Shown in pieces: positions 26,522-39,295 of a DNA stretch of 64,000 nt. The stretch lies in the NCBI GenBank assembly GCA_030762985.1, contig CM061043.1:28816631-28880630 (forward strand), given 5' to 3'. The notes beneath the pieces are model-generated. The model made no database searches and had not been told where the DNA came from. It was given only the letters and a program-made list of their open reading frames with translations. This DNA is from Adelphocoris suturalis. Taxonomy: Eukaryota; Arthropoda; Insecta; Hemiptera; Miridae. The translations under genes and the position numbers were made by a program. Positions within the stretch are counted from its first letter, which is position 1. The number at the start of each line of letters is the position of its first letter.

Positions 26522-26774
26522 TAATTATTTTTATATAATTGGTACAATTATAAATAATTAAATTACTTTTGCACGTTACTGACTGTAGTTTTGGATTTTG
26601 ATTGGGTATAAAGTACGCTAAATAACTCAATGGCAATTGATACTTTGCTGTAATTATTTTTATATAATTGGTACAATTATAAATAATTAAATTACTTTTG
26701 CACGTTACTGACTGTAGTTTTGGATTTTGATTAGGTATAAAGTACGCTAAATAACTCAATGGCAATTGATACTT
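26522..26774. repeat. Tandem duplication, two copies of a 129-bp unit
   Basis: Positions 26522-26650 are repeated at 26651-26774, with one visible internal difference (GATTGGGTATA against GATTAGGTATA). The unit is 43 codons long, so an accidental minus-strand open frame keeps its phase and shows a duplicated peptide. That frame is not taken as a gene. Confidence 0.95.
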
Positions 26775-26802
26775 CCGAGTCTACCTACAAGTAGCGGAAC
26801 CA

Positions 26803-26904
26803 TTTTTTTTTTTTTTTTTTTTTTTTTTCCAAAATCAAAATTTCTACAAACATTTTGCGTTTTACACCATATATGGTTCCGTGTGTGTGTGTGTATGTGT
26901 GTGT
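26803..26904. repeat. Poly(T) tract and (GT)n microsatellite
   Basis: A run of 26 T lies at 26803-26828 and a GT-rich microsatellite (one A interruption) at 26881-26904. Between them is CCAAAATCAAAATTTCTACA, the reverse complement of the family Y 3' end wording. Confidence 0.9.
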
Positions 26905-27610
26905 CCGCAAATCGTATCCTTTCTACACTTTTCATCCGATCTCAATGAAATTTTCGGGGGACGTGCAGGTTAATTTGTAGATGGCCCTTTATCAGTTTCA
27001 TTGCTCACGAATATATTTATGATTCACTCATAGTGTTCGCCAAACAAGTTCCATCAAGCCTCACTTTTTCACGTTCTAGTCGCCAGATTGCGCTCAAATT
27101 TGGACGACAATTAGAAATAGACAACTGAATGATCCCTTAACAATTTCATCAAGATCGTAGCATGCTCGGAGCTGCTGAAAGAATGTGAAATCCTTGCAAC
27201 ATGCATAAATTAAATAGTAGCTATTAGCCATTCGATTTCGAGAAATATTGCTACGAATGAGCCGGTTAAGCTGACATTGATCATTTATTAGTTTCATTAG
27301 TTACAAATCAAAATTTCACTCTGCGCATGCGCGAATGTCAAATCCTTGTAACGATCAAGATGTCTACAGTTTACATGGGATTTCGATTAAATCCTCAGAG
27401 ATTGAAGGGAGTAAATTGTAGATGGTCCCCAATGAGCTCCATCGCTTCGGAAACACTGGTAGTTTTCATACATGCGCAAACGTACATAACATCTGCTTAC
27501 CAAGCATACTTTTTCATTGCCTGATTGAGCACTTTGCTCAACGTCCATATGAACCGTGGAATCATTTAACATTATATGAAACATTTCAATGGTCTATACA
27601 TTCATGTTAG
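26829..27610 (-). repeat. Dispersed repeat (family Y) copy, minus orientation
   Basis: Read on the minus strand, this region shows the 3' end wording (GTAGAAATTTTGATTTTGG). It also shows GATTTCATTGAGATCGG-type and CAAATTTGAGCGCAATCTGG words and CGCGCATGCGCAGAGTGAA near 27320-27338. Plus-strand ORFs across it (27327-27610) are the repeat read through. The 5' boundary is uncertain. Confidence 0.7.
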
Positions 27611-29337
27611 GGGAACATACCCAAATTGGCACACGTTGTTTCTTTTAAATTACAATTTTATTTCATGCTCAGTGAAATAGTTCAATTAAATGTTTTGGTA
27701 TAACAGTGAACTATAATAGTTACTTGAAAATTATCTGTACCTATCAATAACAAAATTAGTTTCATATAAAGAATTAGTTCGGTTCCTTGGGAAGTTTTTT
27801 TTTTTTTTTTGGACCTCGCCAGTATTTTGCGCCATTTGTGCTCCAGTTATTTTGATCTAAATTAAGTAACACGTAATGGAGATTATTGGAGTACGTGATA
27901 CATTCTCCGAAAACATGTAGGAGAAGAAAAAACACCTTATCGTATGTGCTGATAGTTGAAGACGCCCTTCCAACACGTTCTCGACAAGATTCCAACAGAT
28001 AAATGCATTCTGTTCGTGATGTAGCATCCGACTTTAGGAATTACGTTAGTATGGACTAAAGAAGATATAATCCAGGACAAATTACAAGTGGGCCAGTTGA
28101 TAGAGGTTTGGTTCTCTTAGATTACCGCAACTGTTGTTATATGAACTCTAACGATGACCTAATGTACTAAAGAAAGATAGTACCTAATTATGAAAGTGGT
28201 ACAGAAAGTATGTTTATATATACTACATTAAGGTAATCGTATGTAAGGATATGAAAACACAAGCTGTTTTTTTTTCTATGTGGCTCCAAAATCTCTAATT
28301 TTGTATATATTACCGTAAATACCTGAAATTCATCAAAACTAGTGTAAACTTGTCTACAACCACTTCTGAAAGATATCCATGATTTTGATTTCAGAACTAT
28401 ATTTTCACCCCTCAAAAGTGAATACAGAGCTTCTTGTACCTTGGTAGTCTCAGAGAACAAAATATGATTTTCAATACCGCCAAAACAGCAATTTCGTCCT
28501 GCTGTATGAACTTCAATATCATCGGTTCATTTTACAAATTTTTTTCAATCAGCATTATACTATGTGAACCAAATGCTGCATACGGAATTATCTCTCAAAA
28601 CTTAAAAAGTAAAAATAATTTCCAGCTAGAATTTATTTCTGTCTAATTCGCTATATTCAGATATTTACAACCCAGTATTCTTGGTCCAAATTCATGCTGA
28701 GATCGAGAATGTTGCAAAAGACATCAGATTTCTCAAAACTTTTGATTGGGCCGAAGACCTTGAATGGGTGACCCAGTTGCTCGGCTTACAACGGAAATTC
28801 TGCTCGTCGGCGTCGTCGGAAATTAGTCCGCGAATGAAATCGATTGATTTAGTGAACCTTCAATAATTGGAGAACCCCGCGTTTCAATATCGATGAATTA
28901 AGAAGAAAGTCCCTTCGATTAGACCTGTCTAGAATTAATGACAAATAGGTGACCACTAACGAGCGAGACAAATTGAGACTCGTCTGGTAACCTTATATAT
29001 TAAAAAAATTTACGAAATCTAATGTCTGTTAATACGGCCGTTCTATCCAGCTGATTTCCTTCATTTTTTTTTAATGAAAGGTATATATGCATAGATTCGT
29101 CATCAAGCATTGAAAATCAGATAACTCAATTTTTTATAGCTTTGCCCTTTGATATCTCAGGTTCTAATTGAGATACATTGTTCGTTTTGGTCTAAGAACA
29201 CTAATTGAATATCGCCCTTTCATCTGATTGAGTATCAACTAAATTGGTTGAGTTTGAAAGGATTTATGCGCGGAAAACCCATTATTTTAAATTGCTAAAG
29301 TTTGGCAAAAACATATGGTTAGATAAAAAAACAAAGG
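27611..29337. other. Non-coding stretch, nothing identified
   Basis: A T run lies near 27797-27810. Short frames on both strands, including 28188-28460 and 28434-28866, do not resemble known families. No repeats were recognised. Confidence 0.4.
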
Positions 29338-29770
29338 GTGGTCCCCTTCGTTTCAGGAGAGGGATTTCTGCGAGCTTCTCCACCCGTCTCCTACTTCCAA
29401 GGTCTGGGCGGTTCCTGTCTTTGCCTGTGCTCCCGCCGCCACCTCAGCCCATCAGGCCGCAATGGGTGCTCTGTCAGAATAAATCTCGCCAAGGAGCTGG
29501 GCAGTATAAATCTCGCCAAGGAGGTGGGCAGTATAAATCTCACCAAGGAGGTGGGCAGTATAAATCTCACCAAGGAAGTGGGCAGTATAAATCTCGATGA
29601 TGGGGTGGGCAGTATAAATTGGATTATTATTAACCAGTATTATTGGATACTGATTGGCATCAGAGCGCAATGGTTGACCTGTCAAGCCGAAATGGGCCAC
29701 AATGGGCCCGTCAGGCCACAATGGCGGGGATTGGCAGGCAAGGCTTGCAGGGGGTGGCCCTCTAGTTTTT
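29338..29770. repeat. GC-rich low-complexity island containing a minisatellite
   Basis: This block of about 430 bp contrasts sharply with its AT-rich flanks. Both edges carry GGGTGG(T/C)CC wording (29338-29346 and about 29750-29758). Inside, words such as CAGGCCACAATGG, GGCCACAATGGGC and CAGGCCGCAATGGG recur on either side of the 27-bp minisatellite. All long frames across it (29244-29781, both strands) follow the repetition and are not called as genes. Confidence 0.75.
29484..29618. repeat. Minisatellite, five copies of a 27-bp unit
   Basis: Units start at 29484, 29511, 29538, 29565 and 29592. The consensus begins TCTCGCCAAGGAGGTGGGCA and ends GTATAAA. The last unit diverges in its first half (TCTCGATGATGGGG). 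The period is a multiple of three, so open frames persist with a nine-residue repeat. Each unit holds a TATAAAT word. Confidence 0.96.
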
Positions 29771-32700
29771 ATTAATAACAACTTGTAAATATGACGATCG
29801 GAAACATCAATAAGTGAAATGTACAGTTTGAGCCTAGTGAAGGACTATTAGACGACAAATGTCAATTCATAGATAATGGAAAATTACTTTTAGCAAGCCA
29901 TTTTTTCGAATACGGGGACGATTTGTTAATGATGTTTATTGAAACAGAGTTGAATAGATGATTTTAATGTTTAATGTTGTGTATCAAGGGTGGCTTCACT
30001 AACCCTAAAGATCTATAGACGTTCATCTGTTCATCTGAATCTGTTTGCCCTACGCACAGACTGTCCTCAAGTCCGCATCGAAGAAGTTTACGCCGTGGCT
30101 GAGCTATAAAAGCATAATAATTAAGTCTGTGCTTTAGAGTATTTGCCTCGAGTATTAACTCAATGCTGATGATTGCCTTTTATTGTTTATATCTGTTGAA
30201 TTACCTAATGTGCAATGTGCAAATTGGAGCGTTACATAATTCATACTGAGATAAAGGTTTATATCGTTTCCTCGTTACGAGTTGTAATTTTTCCTGCAAT
30301 GATATCTGTTATGTAAGAAAAAAAAAACTTCGCGAATGACACCGGGCTTACATTATGCCGAGAGAGATGGTGCGGGCAAGAAGAACACTATCGTTAATGA
30401 AGTGACGTAGAAGTCGGGAATTATTCTGGTCTCGTGCCAAGGGTGCTGCATGATTCACTTGCGTGACCATTGCCGTTTTCATTACCTTCCTACAAAATCA
30501 TCATCTCACGTTTCCAAGTTTGCTCCTAGAGGACCCACATTCGGAAGGTCTGAAATTGTTTAGGATTGTTGTCTCGTAATAAATAACATATCTATCCAGG
30601 TTATGGACTGTATGACCGATATGTTCGGTCCATCATCTTTATATTGTTCACCGCCAGACGGGAACAAGAAAAAAATAAAATGATGATTAAAAGTTCATAT
30701 GTAACCTCTGAGCTCACTCATCTGATGAAGGTCATCGTATTTACATCTGAGTCTGTTTATAGGTTGTGGAAGCATTGTGGCACCTTTCGGGATATGGGAA
30801 AAATCAACATTTCCACTCGATTTTCTGTCTTTTTTTTCCACAAACCTAAAAAACTTACCCTCAGGCGTAATTCCATAATAAACATCCATAAATTCTAATA
30901 AACTTACGCAGGTACATTAAAAGACAAAGCCATGACCCTTCGCTCTAAAATAAATTGAAAAAATGTCGAAAATAATAGGAGTGTTAAGGGTGATGCTTAG
31001 ACAGATGAACCGATTGCTGGAAAAATTAATTTTAATTGATTTTTTAAGGATTTGTCAGGTCTAACCCTCGAAAGTCCTCTTTGAACTTCGTTGCTGTTGG
31101 TATTATGGTTGCCTATGGGCATGCTTCCTTGTAGTTGCAACTGTTTTTCTCCAATTACGATTGCGTTTTCAGGACTATATTGTCACCTGTAAATTTCAAT
31201 GTTGACAAGGCTAGCATCAGCGCATGCGTGAACTCTTCTTATTGTTACTTTGCAGTCTAAGTTTTAAAAGACCAGAGGCTGTTTCATTAGAATTGAAACC
31301 CTCTTCTTAATATCAGAGTTATTTAAAATTAACGTAGGTAACTTCCCATGTAGTGAGACTTACCACACCCGTCAAGGTTGTTCGGAAAGTAATGTTTGCT
31401 CTTTGGTAAGGGAAGCTACTGCCGCCTCTTTTAAGGTATTTATCCGCACCTAGATCGCATCGGGTTTTGAACCGGGAAATTCGTGACATTACATCCTATT
31501 ACATATTATTTACATCCTAACAGACAGGACTTTATGACAGAAAAGTAATGTTCACTAAGACCAGATTCAGTTTTATAAAATCAACCGATTTTTATAAGTT
31601 CTACTTAAAGACCATATAATCACCATATCTATCCTATCATAAAATCCTGTCCATTGTAATATGTAATTGCGTCAAGAATTTCCAGGATACATATACATTT
31701 ATATGTGCGTACATAGAACTTTTAGAGGGGTTTATTTATCCCGTAGCTATGGAGATCCATAGCGACTACTACAAAGAACGCGCTAGACCTAATGACTCCG
31801 AAACCTGACGTCAGGCGGTCCTTTGTTCCATTGAAGAAACTCGACGCCCAAATCAGCTGATCCCATCGATCCTCTTTGTTCGGCAAGAGGTGGAAGCCTA
31901 TGAATGAATGAAGGTGACTACGAGGTTTTGAGGACCGAGCGGCGAATAGAGGAGTTTAGCAGGGGGTCTACGGCCGCTAGGAGAAAACGGAAATGGTCCT
32001 TCGGTTGATCCGGTTCCATTCTTGAGAAGTGAGTTATTAGCTACATTCTTGGAACCTCTAAATAGACGAGTTTGATACTAACGACGGGAGAAAAAACCAA
32101 ATTAAAATCTGCGAATTCGTAAGCACAAACCGCTTGCTGCACATAATTGTATGATAAAGGTTTTTGATTCGACTCATCTAGCTTTTGATATCAATGCAGA
32201 CTGTTCTGAAGAAGGCTCTGGAATATTAGACCACTTCTTCAAAATTTTAACGGAACGAAGATAAAACACAAAGTTTTCAGATCTCCAGTATCCCAAGCTC
32301 TCCTTTTGGAAATATTGTACAGTACGGAGTTCTCAAGCGGACTGAAACAGTACACAGCAACAGTAACAGCTGCAGTATACGACCAATCAACAGAAAGCAG
32401 CAGGCAATGGTATCAATACGTGGTCGTTCAACCTCTCAAACCAGCTGAGTATAGCCGACAACAAAATCATAATTGGTTGACTCCTTGTTTGACAGTAAAA
32501 TTCGTTTAAATCATCTTCTCGACCCTCTCATTATTGTGAATAAAGCTGCTTAGCAGTGAACTGTCAATTCCTGCATTGCATTAACTCTCTCAGAATGAGA
32601 AACCACTTCTCATCAGGTGCGTAATTTGCGAAACACAGTATAAACTCCAGTTATGTAAATTGCTTCTCTCTTGAAGTGTAGACCTTGAAAGCTCTTCCTG

Positions 32701-33919
32701 GCAATCACAATCAGCTCTCTCTCTCCCTGTGGAGAACGTTTTCCCCCTTCAATTCGTGTTTACTGTTGTCAATAATATGAGATAATTAAATAAGATTCGT
32801 TCCATCTGTTTTTTTCCACAGAATCGACATTCCTAGCCGATCACTGATATTTCTTATATCTACAAGAACTTCCGGTAAATTTAATTTCAGTTGTAAAAAA
32901 TTAAAATCAGGCAGTTATAGCGAAATTTCGAAAAATTCATAACCCAGGTTTTAGGCTGATATTTCCTAAGCCGTAATTTAAAAAAAAAAAAAGGAATTCT
33001 CTGATCTGACACAGCGATTCTGAATGCAATTTTAAGGGACATTTGAGAAATTACAACCATTTATCCAAAAACTATGACTATAAATCGTACTCTAGTGGGA
33101 AAAATTAAGAAATTATATTAAAATATAATAAATTAATAGAATAAAGTTCCAAAACCGAAATTTTCAATTTCCATATTCTCTATTTCTTGGTTCAGTTCCC
33201 CAAAACTATTAAATTTTCAAAAATGGAGCATGTTGAGTTTGTTAATACTGTACTATTAAAAGAATTCTATGAGAACGAACCTAGAAGTGTACAGGCAAAG
33301 AAATGCTGACTCCCTTATATCTGTACTAAGACAAATGACTTCAACGGTGGGTTAAGAAGGCTTTCCAGAATATTTTCAGCAAGCGTGTTTGTAAATTTAT
33401 ATGCAATTCTGATGAAAAACATGATTGTAAAATGTCCATGGTAGGGAAGATCGGAATGAATGGCCTTAAAATTTGGTAAAAATTATGAAAATAAGAATTA
33501 TTTCTAATCAAGAGAAAACTGTGAGTTTTTGTTTTGAATCACCTGAAAATACATGTCCTCACACGCTAAGCACCCTTTAATGATCTAAATTAGCACAAAT
33601 AATCACACGGAACCTTAAGGTTTTTGTATAAATCGTAGCTCAACATAAAAGTGGTTTTTTGGAGTTCTCAGCTACCGTTCGAATTATGGTAAAATTTCCA
33701 TATTTTATATTGGATGAAGTACAACGATGTAAATAGTGCGTCTCAAGATTATTGATTAGTTTTTTTTTTATTGATTTGGGTTGCGTACAATCCATAAATT
33801 GAAATCCCAATAAAAAAGATCCAATTTCAGGTTTTTGGGCATTTTTCGACTTTTTTTTAGCGAGTTTTTGAGAATTTTCGTTTAAAATTCAGTATATTTA
33901 TCTACACGAAAGTGTACTC
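29771..33919. other. Non-coding stretch, nothing identified
   Basis: No exon, RNA gene or repeat family was recognised over this interval. A CCTGACGTCAGG palindrome lies at about 31804-31815 and an A tract at about 32981-32992. A CAGCGCATGCGTG word near 31217 may be a trace of family Y. Confidence 0.4.
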
Positions 33920-34075
33920 CGAGGAACAAGGTCTAGTTTTCATCAAATATTGATTACATTTTCTGGGAATTTGTGGGTTAGGCTGTAGATTGTACCCTAC
34001 CAATTTCATTTTTCTCAAATCATTACTCCATTCTGCGCATGCGCTAACGTAAATTACTTCAAGCATCATTTCTCT
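33920..34075 (-). repeat. Fragment of family Y, minus orientation
   Basis: GGGTTAGGCTGTAGATTGTA, then CCTACCAATTTCATT, then TTCTGCGCATGCGCTAACGT (about 34031-34050) follow the order seen on the minus strand of other copies. Confidence 0.65.
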
Positions 34076-37000
34076 GTTTTTTTGTTAACATCTTTACTGT
34101 GAAGTGTGAAATTGCGGGGTCCATTATGAATCCTGAAAAGGATTTCTATAAATTATTACCTACGGATATTCAGTATATTAAAAGTGGATGTCATAAATAC
34201 TTGAACATTGTTTTTCATGTTCAGCACTCCAAAAATATGAAATATTAAATTTTCCAGAATTTTAGCAGGTGTTATAGTCACTGGCTCCGCTGTGTTGCGT
34301 CAGCCGTTGGGAGACAGTAACAAAACCGCTTTGGTGCGGATTCAAATTTGCCCCGAGGACTAATGAACGGTGAATACAACATGAAAAGCTTAGCTTATAT
34401 TCATTCCAAGTTGGAACAATCGTAATCATCCGTCTCGAGTAACGCACACGTGATAATGAAGGCTCGGAGATCCGTCAAAAGACTTTCCTGAGGGGGATTC
34501 GACCCCATTGTTCCTAAAGACATCAGTGAGCATCTGCCACACACCTATTGTTGGATGTTTAGTCTTTTCAAAGAACTAAAGAAGAGGCTTTTTCATGTAT
34601 CAAACTCTTTATGGACGCAGCATTCAACCAAGATCGTCATTTCAAAGGGTGGCTTCAACTTTCGTCTCATCTTTAGTCTTAACAATAAGTCTTGAAAATA
34701 TGTATATCTGTCAGTTCCTTTTCCTGTCGCATATAAGCATGTAAAATTCTTTCTGCTTTTTTTCGTAATTATTCCGTGCCTTATCACTTTTTACGCTCGT
34801 CCCAAGTAGGTGATCCGGCGACACTGCTGAAAGGCACGGACTAGCTCGTTCATCTATCAGGCTTCGCGAAACTAATCTGCGAAGCTAATGAAAATGTGTA
34901 CGCATGGAATGGAGATTTCCGCAATACTTAGTTACCGTAAAGACCGCTGCAGAATGGCAATGAGTATCATCCAGTTGATCGAGAATCTCATCTCGAAGAT
35001 CTATAGGGAAAAACAGCCAGAATAAACAATTTTTCCCAAGTTCCTCAAGTATATCAAGCGAATAAAAGAGTTGACTGCCAAATTTTCTGTCTGTCTGGCA
35101 TGTTGTTTATTTTAGTGTCTGTCTGTAGCTGGTGAAGATTTTCCCAAAAGTTTAGAACGAACTCGACCAATCTTACTTCAGAGGGTTTCTATATACTCAA
35201 GATCATTGGCTGCTGAAAATACAGCTCTCAAAACACGAAACATCCACATCTAAAACAAATTTATATGATACGATATGATCAACACGGACTATGGAGAAGG
35301 AGCGCAACGTGGAATGATACCTACGAATGATAGAAACACACATTTTCTGTCATGCACTTATAAAAGTGGTTCATGGGCGTTTTTGTACTTCCTAAGTTGA
35401 AATAAAAGTAAGTGGAATGGTAGTTACACTTGAGTTGCAAAGACATTGAACTGACTGAATCCACGTCACGCCATTGTTTGATATTGAACTTGACTGAACG
35501 AACGAGTGAGAAAGCGTTCGGGATGATGCGCACATTAGCATTTTGCAAAAGCAGTCCCATCGAGGCGGAAATAATATGTCTACGGACGGGTCTTGTGTGA
35601 AAGATACAACAGTAGATTGTTATAGCCGGTTTGCGTTGCTAGTCTGAGAGGCCTCCACAACACGAGCTCTCAATATCACCATGTTTCTTCAAGAAAAGAA
35701 GAACCATCTCAAGATACTAATCAAACAGAGCGATGAAACAACAAAACAAAAAACTATTTATTTAAACAACAAAATAAAATAGGTTAAACAAATTATGAGA
35801 AACGTAAAGTTCTCTTTTACTCTCATACTCGTTGTAACTGTTAGTAACAACCCTGGGTTCCGATTGAGAAATTACTCCGTTGCAAATGTAGCTTCTTTCA
35901 TAATACTAGACTAAAAAGCAATATTATTCTAATATACTAATCTCATATACTAAAAAGCACATCCTCAGTTCTTCCGAGACCCCCTCGTGCTGGAGGCGGG
36001 TATTATTGAAAAAACGGAGATATTATTGAAATTATATGAACCACTCCATAACAGCAGTCTGAGGCCTGAGTCCATTTGTCTGCTAGGCGCTCTGCCATCA
36101 GTTACACGAAAGCCGCCATTTGTGGAGGATGTACTGTGTCAGCGAAGCAGACTTTGGACGAAAATTATGTTAATTCCTTATGAGTCTTCGTGTTTAGTCT
36201 GTGGTCATGATAAAGAAAGACTTTTAAAAATATAAATTGCCTGAAAATTATAGCAATAGGTAGCCTCGTTGGGAATCAGCTATGCCATAGCAAAGACAAG
36301 ATTTGATTTACTCCAAGTGAATTTAGAAGTGCTATTCTATCCGGTTTAAGAAAATACCGGTCATAGTTTAACCACAGCATTGTGTTGAGATACTCATGGA
36401 AATACTGAATTCTGCTTCGATCTTGAACTCACCTGTAAAATTTGGGTTATTACTACGAGACACCATAATGAAAGCAAATATCTATTCGGCTAACTCATGA
36501 TCACTGCATAAGATAATAGAATAGAGGCAGTTTGTTCATTTTCTTGGCTACAAAGGGATTTCTTGTTGAGGGGCATGGAAACCTCAGAGGATGATATTGC
36601 TCGATTACCGTGGTGTTGATAAAGATGACACCCTCTCTTTTTCACCAACATGCGATAAGTATCCTCATATCAGTCAAACAAGAAAAAACAAGGAGAAAAT
36701 ATCTGTGGACATGTGAGCAGCTAAATTAATTTGCCTTCTATATTTACACTCAGCCTGGGTATTTGCGATTATGAAATTCAATCCTTCATTTTGAGGTTTC
36801 GATGGATCAAACTAAAGTAATTGACAGTTCTCAACAAACAGCGGTGGCCGCAATTAGCGGATATCCCGCTAATAATATTCCGTAGGCAATCGAGTTAGAG
36901 AGCTCGTTCACCTTGCTTTGGGGATGTTGCACAAAGGCCTTGCCGCGAATAAATTTTGGTTCTCGCAAAACATTCAAATCGCCGGAGACAACGAGCTATG

Positions 37001-37210
37001 ACGGAGGGAGGCTCGCCAATCGGGTTTCTTCGCGAAGGTATTTGAGCAGAAACGGGCTGATGAATGACCCACGATAGGCCTTGGAGGTAATAAACGTTTT
37101 CTACCTTGTGGTGCTCGCGTGTTCCATTAAGATGAGTATCCGACGGGGGTTTCTTTGTTCGGATCTTGACCGGACGGCAATCGCGTTCGGAGAGCATCGC
37201 GATACGGAAG
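34076..37210. other. Non-coding stretch, nothing identified
   Basis: A GC-richer patch at about 36890-37200 is open on the minus strand for 100 codons, but the translation is not recognisable and no splice pair supports it. The rest is AT-rich without recognised repeats. Confidence 0.4.
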
Positions 37211-37925
37211 GATGAGAAGGATGAGAAATGTGTTCCTCACTGACGGTGTATCTGGTCAGGAATCCATTTGAGGAATGGAGTTTAGAATTCATTCTGTATC
37301 AAGCCTCATGCTGTATAAATGGCTACCGTCACCCGTAACAGAGACTTCTACACTCTTTGGAGCGGTTATGAATCTTCTCGTAAATATCTATCAATTCCAA
37401 CGGCAGTCGGCTGTTCCTTCTTTTTTCTTAAGAAGTCTAATGCACTGGTCACTAGTCAGAGAGACATCTACACACTTTGGAGCGGTTATGAATCTTCTCG
37501 TGAATAGCTATCTATTCCAACGGCAGTCGACTGATCCTTCTTTTCTTATTTTTTTATTTTATTTTATGTATTTATTTATTATTAATTTTTTTTTTTTTTG
37601 CCTGCTCTGCATCCCATTGTACGTACTTATCTTTCGCATGATATTTGCATTTCAAGTTTACCGTCATCATAATGTCATTTTTGTATCAATTAAGAGGCCT
37701 TTCTTTATGAAATCTTTCTCTTTATCAGATCTTTCTTTATCTTCACGTCTTTCTTTATATTTTTGTGGAAAGATGAGTAGGGTGAGAAATGTGTTCCACT
37801 CTGACGGTGTATCTGGTCAGGAAGCTTAGAATTCATTCTGTATCAAGTCTAATGCATAATAAATGGCTACCGTCACCTGTCACAAAGACTGTAGAAACAC
37901 ACTTTGGAGCGTTATGTAGTTTAGA
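37211..37925. repeat. Complex direct-repeat cluster
   Basis: A block beginning GATGAGAAGGATGAGAAATG at 37211 recurs at 37772 (561 bp away) and continues through GACGGTGTATCTGGTCAGGA, TTAGAATTCATTCTGTATCA and ATGGCTACCGTCACC. Nested within it, a second unit (CACTTTGGAGCGGTTATGAA, then TTCCAACGGCAGTCG) is present at 37341 and 37461, 120 bp apart. The 184-codon frame at 37275-37829 spans these copies plus a T-rich spacer and is best explained as repeat sequence. Confidence 0.9.
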
Positions 37926-38107
37926 TTGCGGCTCTAGCCAACATAAAGTGTAGGGTCGCAGCACATCACTCAGATTTTCCATTCAAAAGACATATGAGAG
38001 TATACGAAATGCAAAGAATATTATTTTACTACAAAGAACTAGAATGCGGAGATCGGAGGTGAGAATAAGACGTCGTTTCCAAAATAATGTCTCTGTTTTT
38101 CTTGTAG

Positions 38108-38338
38108 GTATCCCTGAGGCGCCTCTATCCGAACTTATTTGAATATCAGGGCCAAAGACCCGGCAGGTCGCTCCTTATGGAGACATCATTGGATGATCCG
38201 GTTCTTCTTGACATGCACACGGACTTCCCCGGTTGTAAAAAGAATGGAATCCGTCTTCTTGGAGGGAATGCGGTATTTACTTCGCGGGCGATGTCTTCTT
38301 TCTGCCAAGGCATCAGCGGTTCCGGAATGCACAAATGA
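38108..38338 (+). CDS. Candidate 3' exon of an unknown gene
   Basis: A good splice acceptor, CTGTTTTTCTTGTAG, ends at 38107. From 38108 one frame is open for 76 codons to a TGA at 38336-38338. It reads VSLRRLYPNLFEYQGQRPGR at the start and has two cysteines in its C-terminal half. The stretch is richer in G and C than its surroundings, as the UNC93-like exons are. I do not recognise the protein family. The frame could also stop earlier at an internal donor, and an overlapping minus-strand frame is also open, so coding status and strand are uncertain. Confidence 0.3.
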   Translation, partial: VSLRRLYPNLFEYQGQRPGRSLLMETSLDDPVLLDMHTDFPGCKKNGIRLLGGNAVFTSRAMSSFCQGISGSGMHK

Positions 38339-38639
38339 AAAACGGTTGTTCGAGTTTCATCAGATGGATTACCATAATACAGTCTAATTTAAATCTAACC
38401 ATGATGGACTTGGTCGTCAGTGTGGAATCCTTCTCCTAAAAGATATATTCAACATCTCAGCAAAAAGTTTCGGGAGTGTTTTTTCTGATGTTTTCAAATC
38501 ATTTAAAATTCAGTTTTTACAAGTTATCCGACTGTTCATCCTCAAAAATAGCATGTTTTGAGAATAGTAGCAAACTTACTAATAACAAAAATTTCATAAT
38601 CAGCAAAACAGTCAGATTATTAAGTATTTAGAAAAACTT

Positions 38640-39295
38640 TTTTGACATCGTAAAATTTATGGTTTACCTTTTCATTGCGCTCAAAGAGCTCAATTTTCAA
38701 AACAATTTGACATTAATAATACACGAAAATTCGATTTACAAAAATTTTCTCGTACAATCATGCTGCATGACGTACTTTTTAGCAAATTTTCGTATTGCAA
38801 TGGGACGGAAAATTTTAAAATCAAAATTTTTGAAAAACTTCTTTGTTGAATCCGTTTTCATTATGACACGAATCCTAGAGAACACTTTTTCATGCATTTT
38901 TTTGACCACATTAAATTGGTGAAATTTCAAAAAATGTGCTCAAAAAATCACTTAAAATGTCTAAAAACGGCCAAAAATTGTTGAAAGGATCAATTTCAGC
39001 AGAATTTTAGTCAAAACAAAATCATTAACAATTAAATAGAACATTATACAATTTTGGCTCAAAATTACGCCAAAAAAAGCACTTAAATTTCACTAATATC
39101 TGCTTAAAAATCTTTAAAACTGCAACAAAAATTAAAAAATCCAAAATCTTTTTTGAATCACCGAATTTCATTTAATACGAAGTACTAGTAGTAGTTCTTT
39201 GTACTCAAGATGCTCAAGTTTCAATGTAATTTAACATATTATATACTTACCTAATACGATAGGTGGTAATTTAAGAAAATTTGCTCATAAGTTCA
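38640..39295 (-). repeat. Dispersed AT-rich repeat (family X), minus orientation
   Basis: About 39000-39295 is the approximate reverse complement of 7674-7960. About 38776-38900 shares GGAAAATTTTAAAATCAAAA and AATCCGTTTT words with the foldback at 43390-43666. This joins the two modules into one family. Small open frames at 38659-38930 are repeat sequence. Confidence 0.75.

Noticed and set aside
26430..26765. Minus-strand frame with a duplicated 43-residue block
   Set aside because: It is explained entirely by the 129-bp tandem duplication, whose period is a multiple of three.
29244..29781. Four overlapping frames on both strands with nine-residue repeats
   Set aside because: They follow from the 27-bp minisatellite in a GC-rich island; no domain, start or splice evidence.
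37275..37829. 184-codon frame, the longest in the window
   Set aside because: It crosses nested direct repeats and a T-rich spacer, with phenylalanine- and leucine-rich low-complexity wording and no recognisable domain.
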